Position numbers and translations under genes: made by a program
Notes under the pieces: generated by a model
Database searches by the model: none
What the model saw: only the letters and a program-made list of their open reading frames with translations
What the model was told of the DNA's origin: nothing
Source of the DNA: JBGPHT01 sp041484525
GTDB lineage: Bacteria; Acidobacteriota; Terriglobia; Bryobacterales; Bryobacteraceae
Assembly: GCA_041484525.1 (NCBI GenBank)
Contig: JBGPHT010000083.1
Location: 1 to 33,119 of the forward strand
Direction: 5' to 3'
DNA length: 33,119 bases
Shown: in pieces, positions 33,088 through 33,119 of the stretch
Position numbering within the stretch: the stretch's first letter is position 1
Layout: each line of letters begins with the position of its first letter

Positions 33088-33119
33088 ATGATGGCATTGG
33101 AACCGCGGACGGTCCAGTG
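33088..33119 (+). CDS. Possible gene start at window edge (partial)
   Basis: Two adjacent ATG codons (33088 and 33091) follow GGAGAG at a suitable distance, and the frame stays open to the window end, reading MMALEPRTVQ. Too short to identify. Confidence 0.3.
   Translation, partial: MMALEPRTVQ

Overview
The window looks like a chromosomal segment of a GC-rich acidobacterium of the Solibacter/Bryobacter type. The clearest clues are a very large secreted repeat protein ending in a domain of the 'Solibacter C-terminal' type, a VWFA-like protein of the acidobacterial kind (broken here), a secreted carboxypeptidase-regulatory-like repeat protein, and a wealth of secreted metallopeptidases. The taxonomy is inferred from protein style; no rRNA gene is present.

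Layout. 1-331: non-coding leader with a long imperfect hairpin. 332-4342 (+): OmpA-like lipoprotein, sugar-1-phosphate nucleotidyltransferase, truncated VWFA-like gene, and two outer-membrane beta-barrel genes, closed by a strong hairpin terminator. 4531-6192 (-): secreted repeat protein. 6288-9017 (+): ABC-2 exporter pair, followed by a toxin-antitoxin locus whose toxin is broken by three single-base losses. 9304-14092 (+): DUF1801 protein, exported family 2 glycoside hydrolase, M13 peptidase. 14117-16720 (-): large secreted HExxHxxGxxH zinc protease. 16835-19531 (+): Ada DNA-repair protein and a GT39-like membrane glycosyltransferase. 19534-23795 (-): complete leucine operon leuA-leuB-leuC-leuD, divergent from a LysR regulator (23906-24775, +). 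24830-28630 (-): 1266-residue BACON-type repeat protein. 28846-29900 (-): cyclophilin and nadD, overlapping by one base. 29943-30164 (+): small unknown gene. 30168-31958 (-): M2-type peptidase lipoprotein. 32189-32265 (+): tRNA-Asp with its own promoter. 32266-33119: about 850 bases without a convincing gene, holding nested inverted repeats and a very strong terminator, which I read as a candidate structured RNA locus. A possible new gene starts at the right edge.

How the parts work together. Much of the window serves the cell envelope and breakdown of external polymers: beta-barrels, an OmpA-type anchor, three unrelated exported zinc peptidases, an exported glycosidase, adhesin-like repeat proteins and an ABC exporter. 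The leucine operon is the one complete pathway block; its short LeuA lacks the usual C-terminal feedback domain, and its divergent promoter region carries a symmetric LysR-type site. Candidates for something undescribed are the structured RNA region after tRNA-Asp, the 5' long hairpin, the decayed toxin beside an intact antitoxin, and the short-LeuA/LysR arrangement. No CRISPR array, phage module or insertion sequence was seen.
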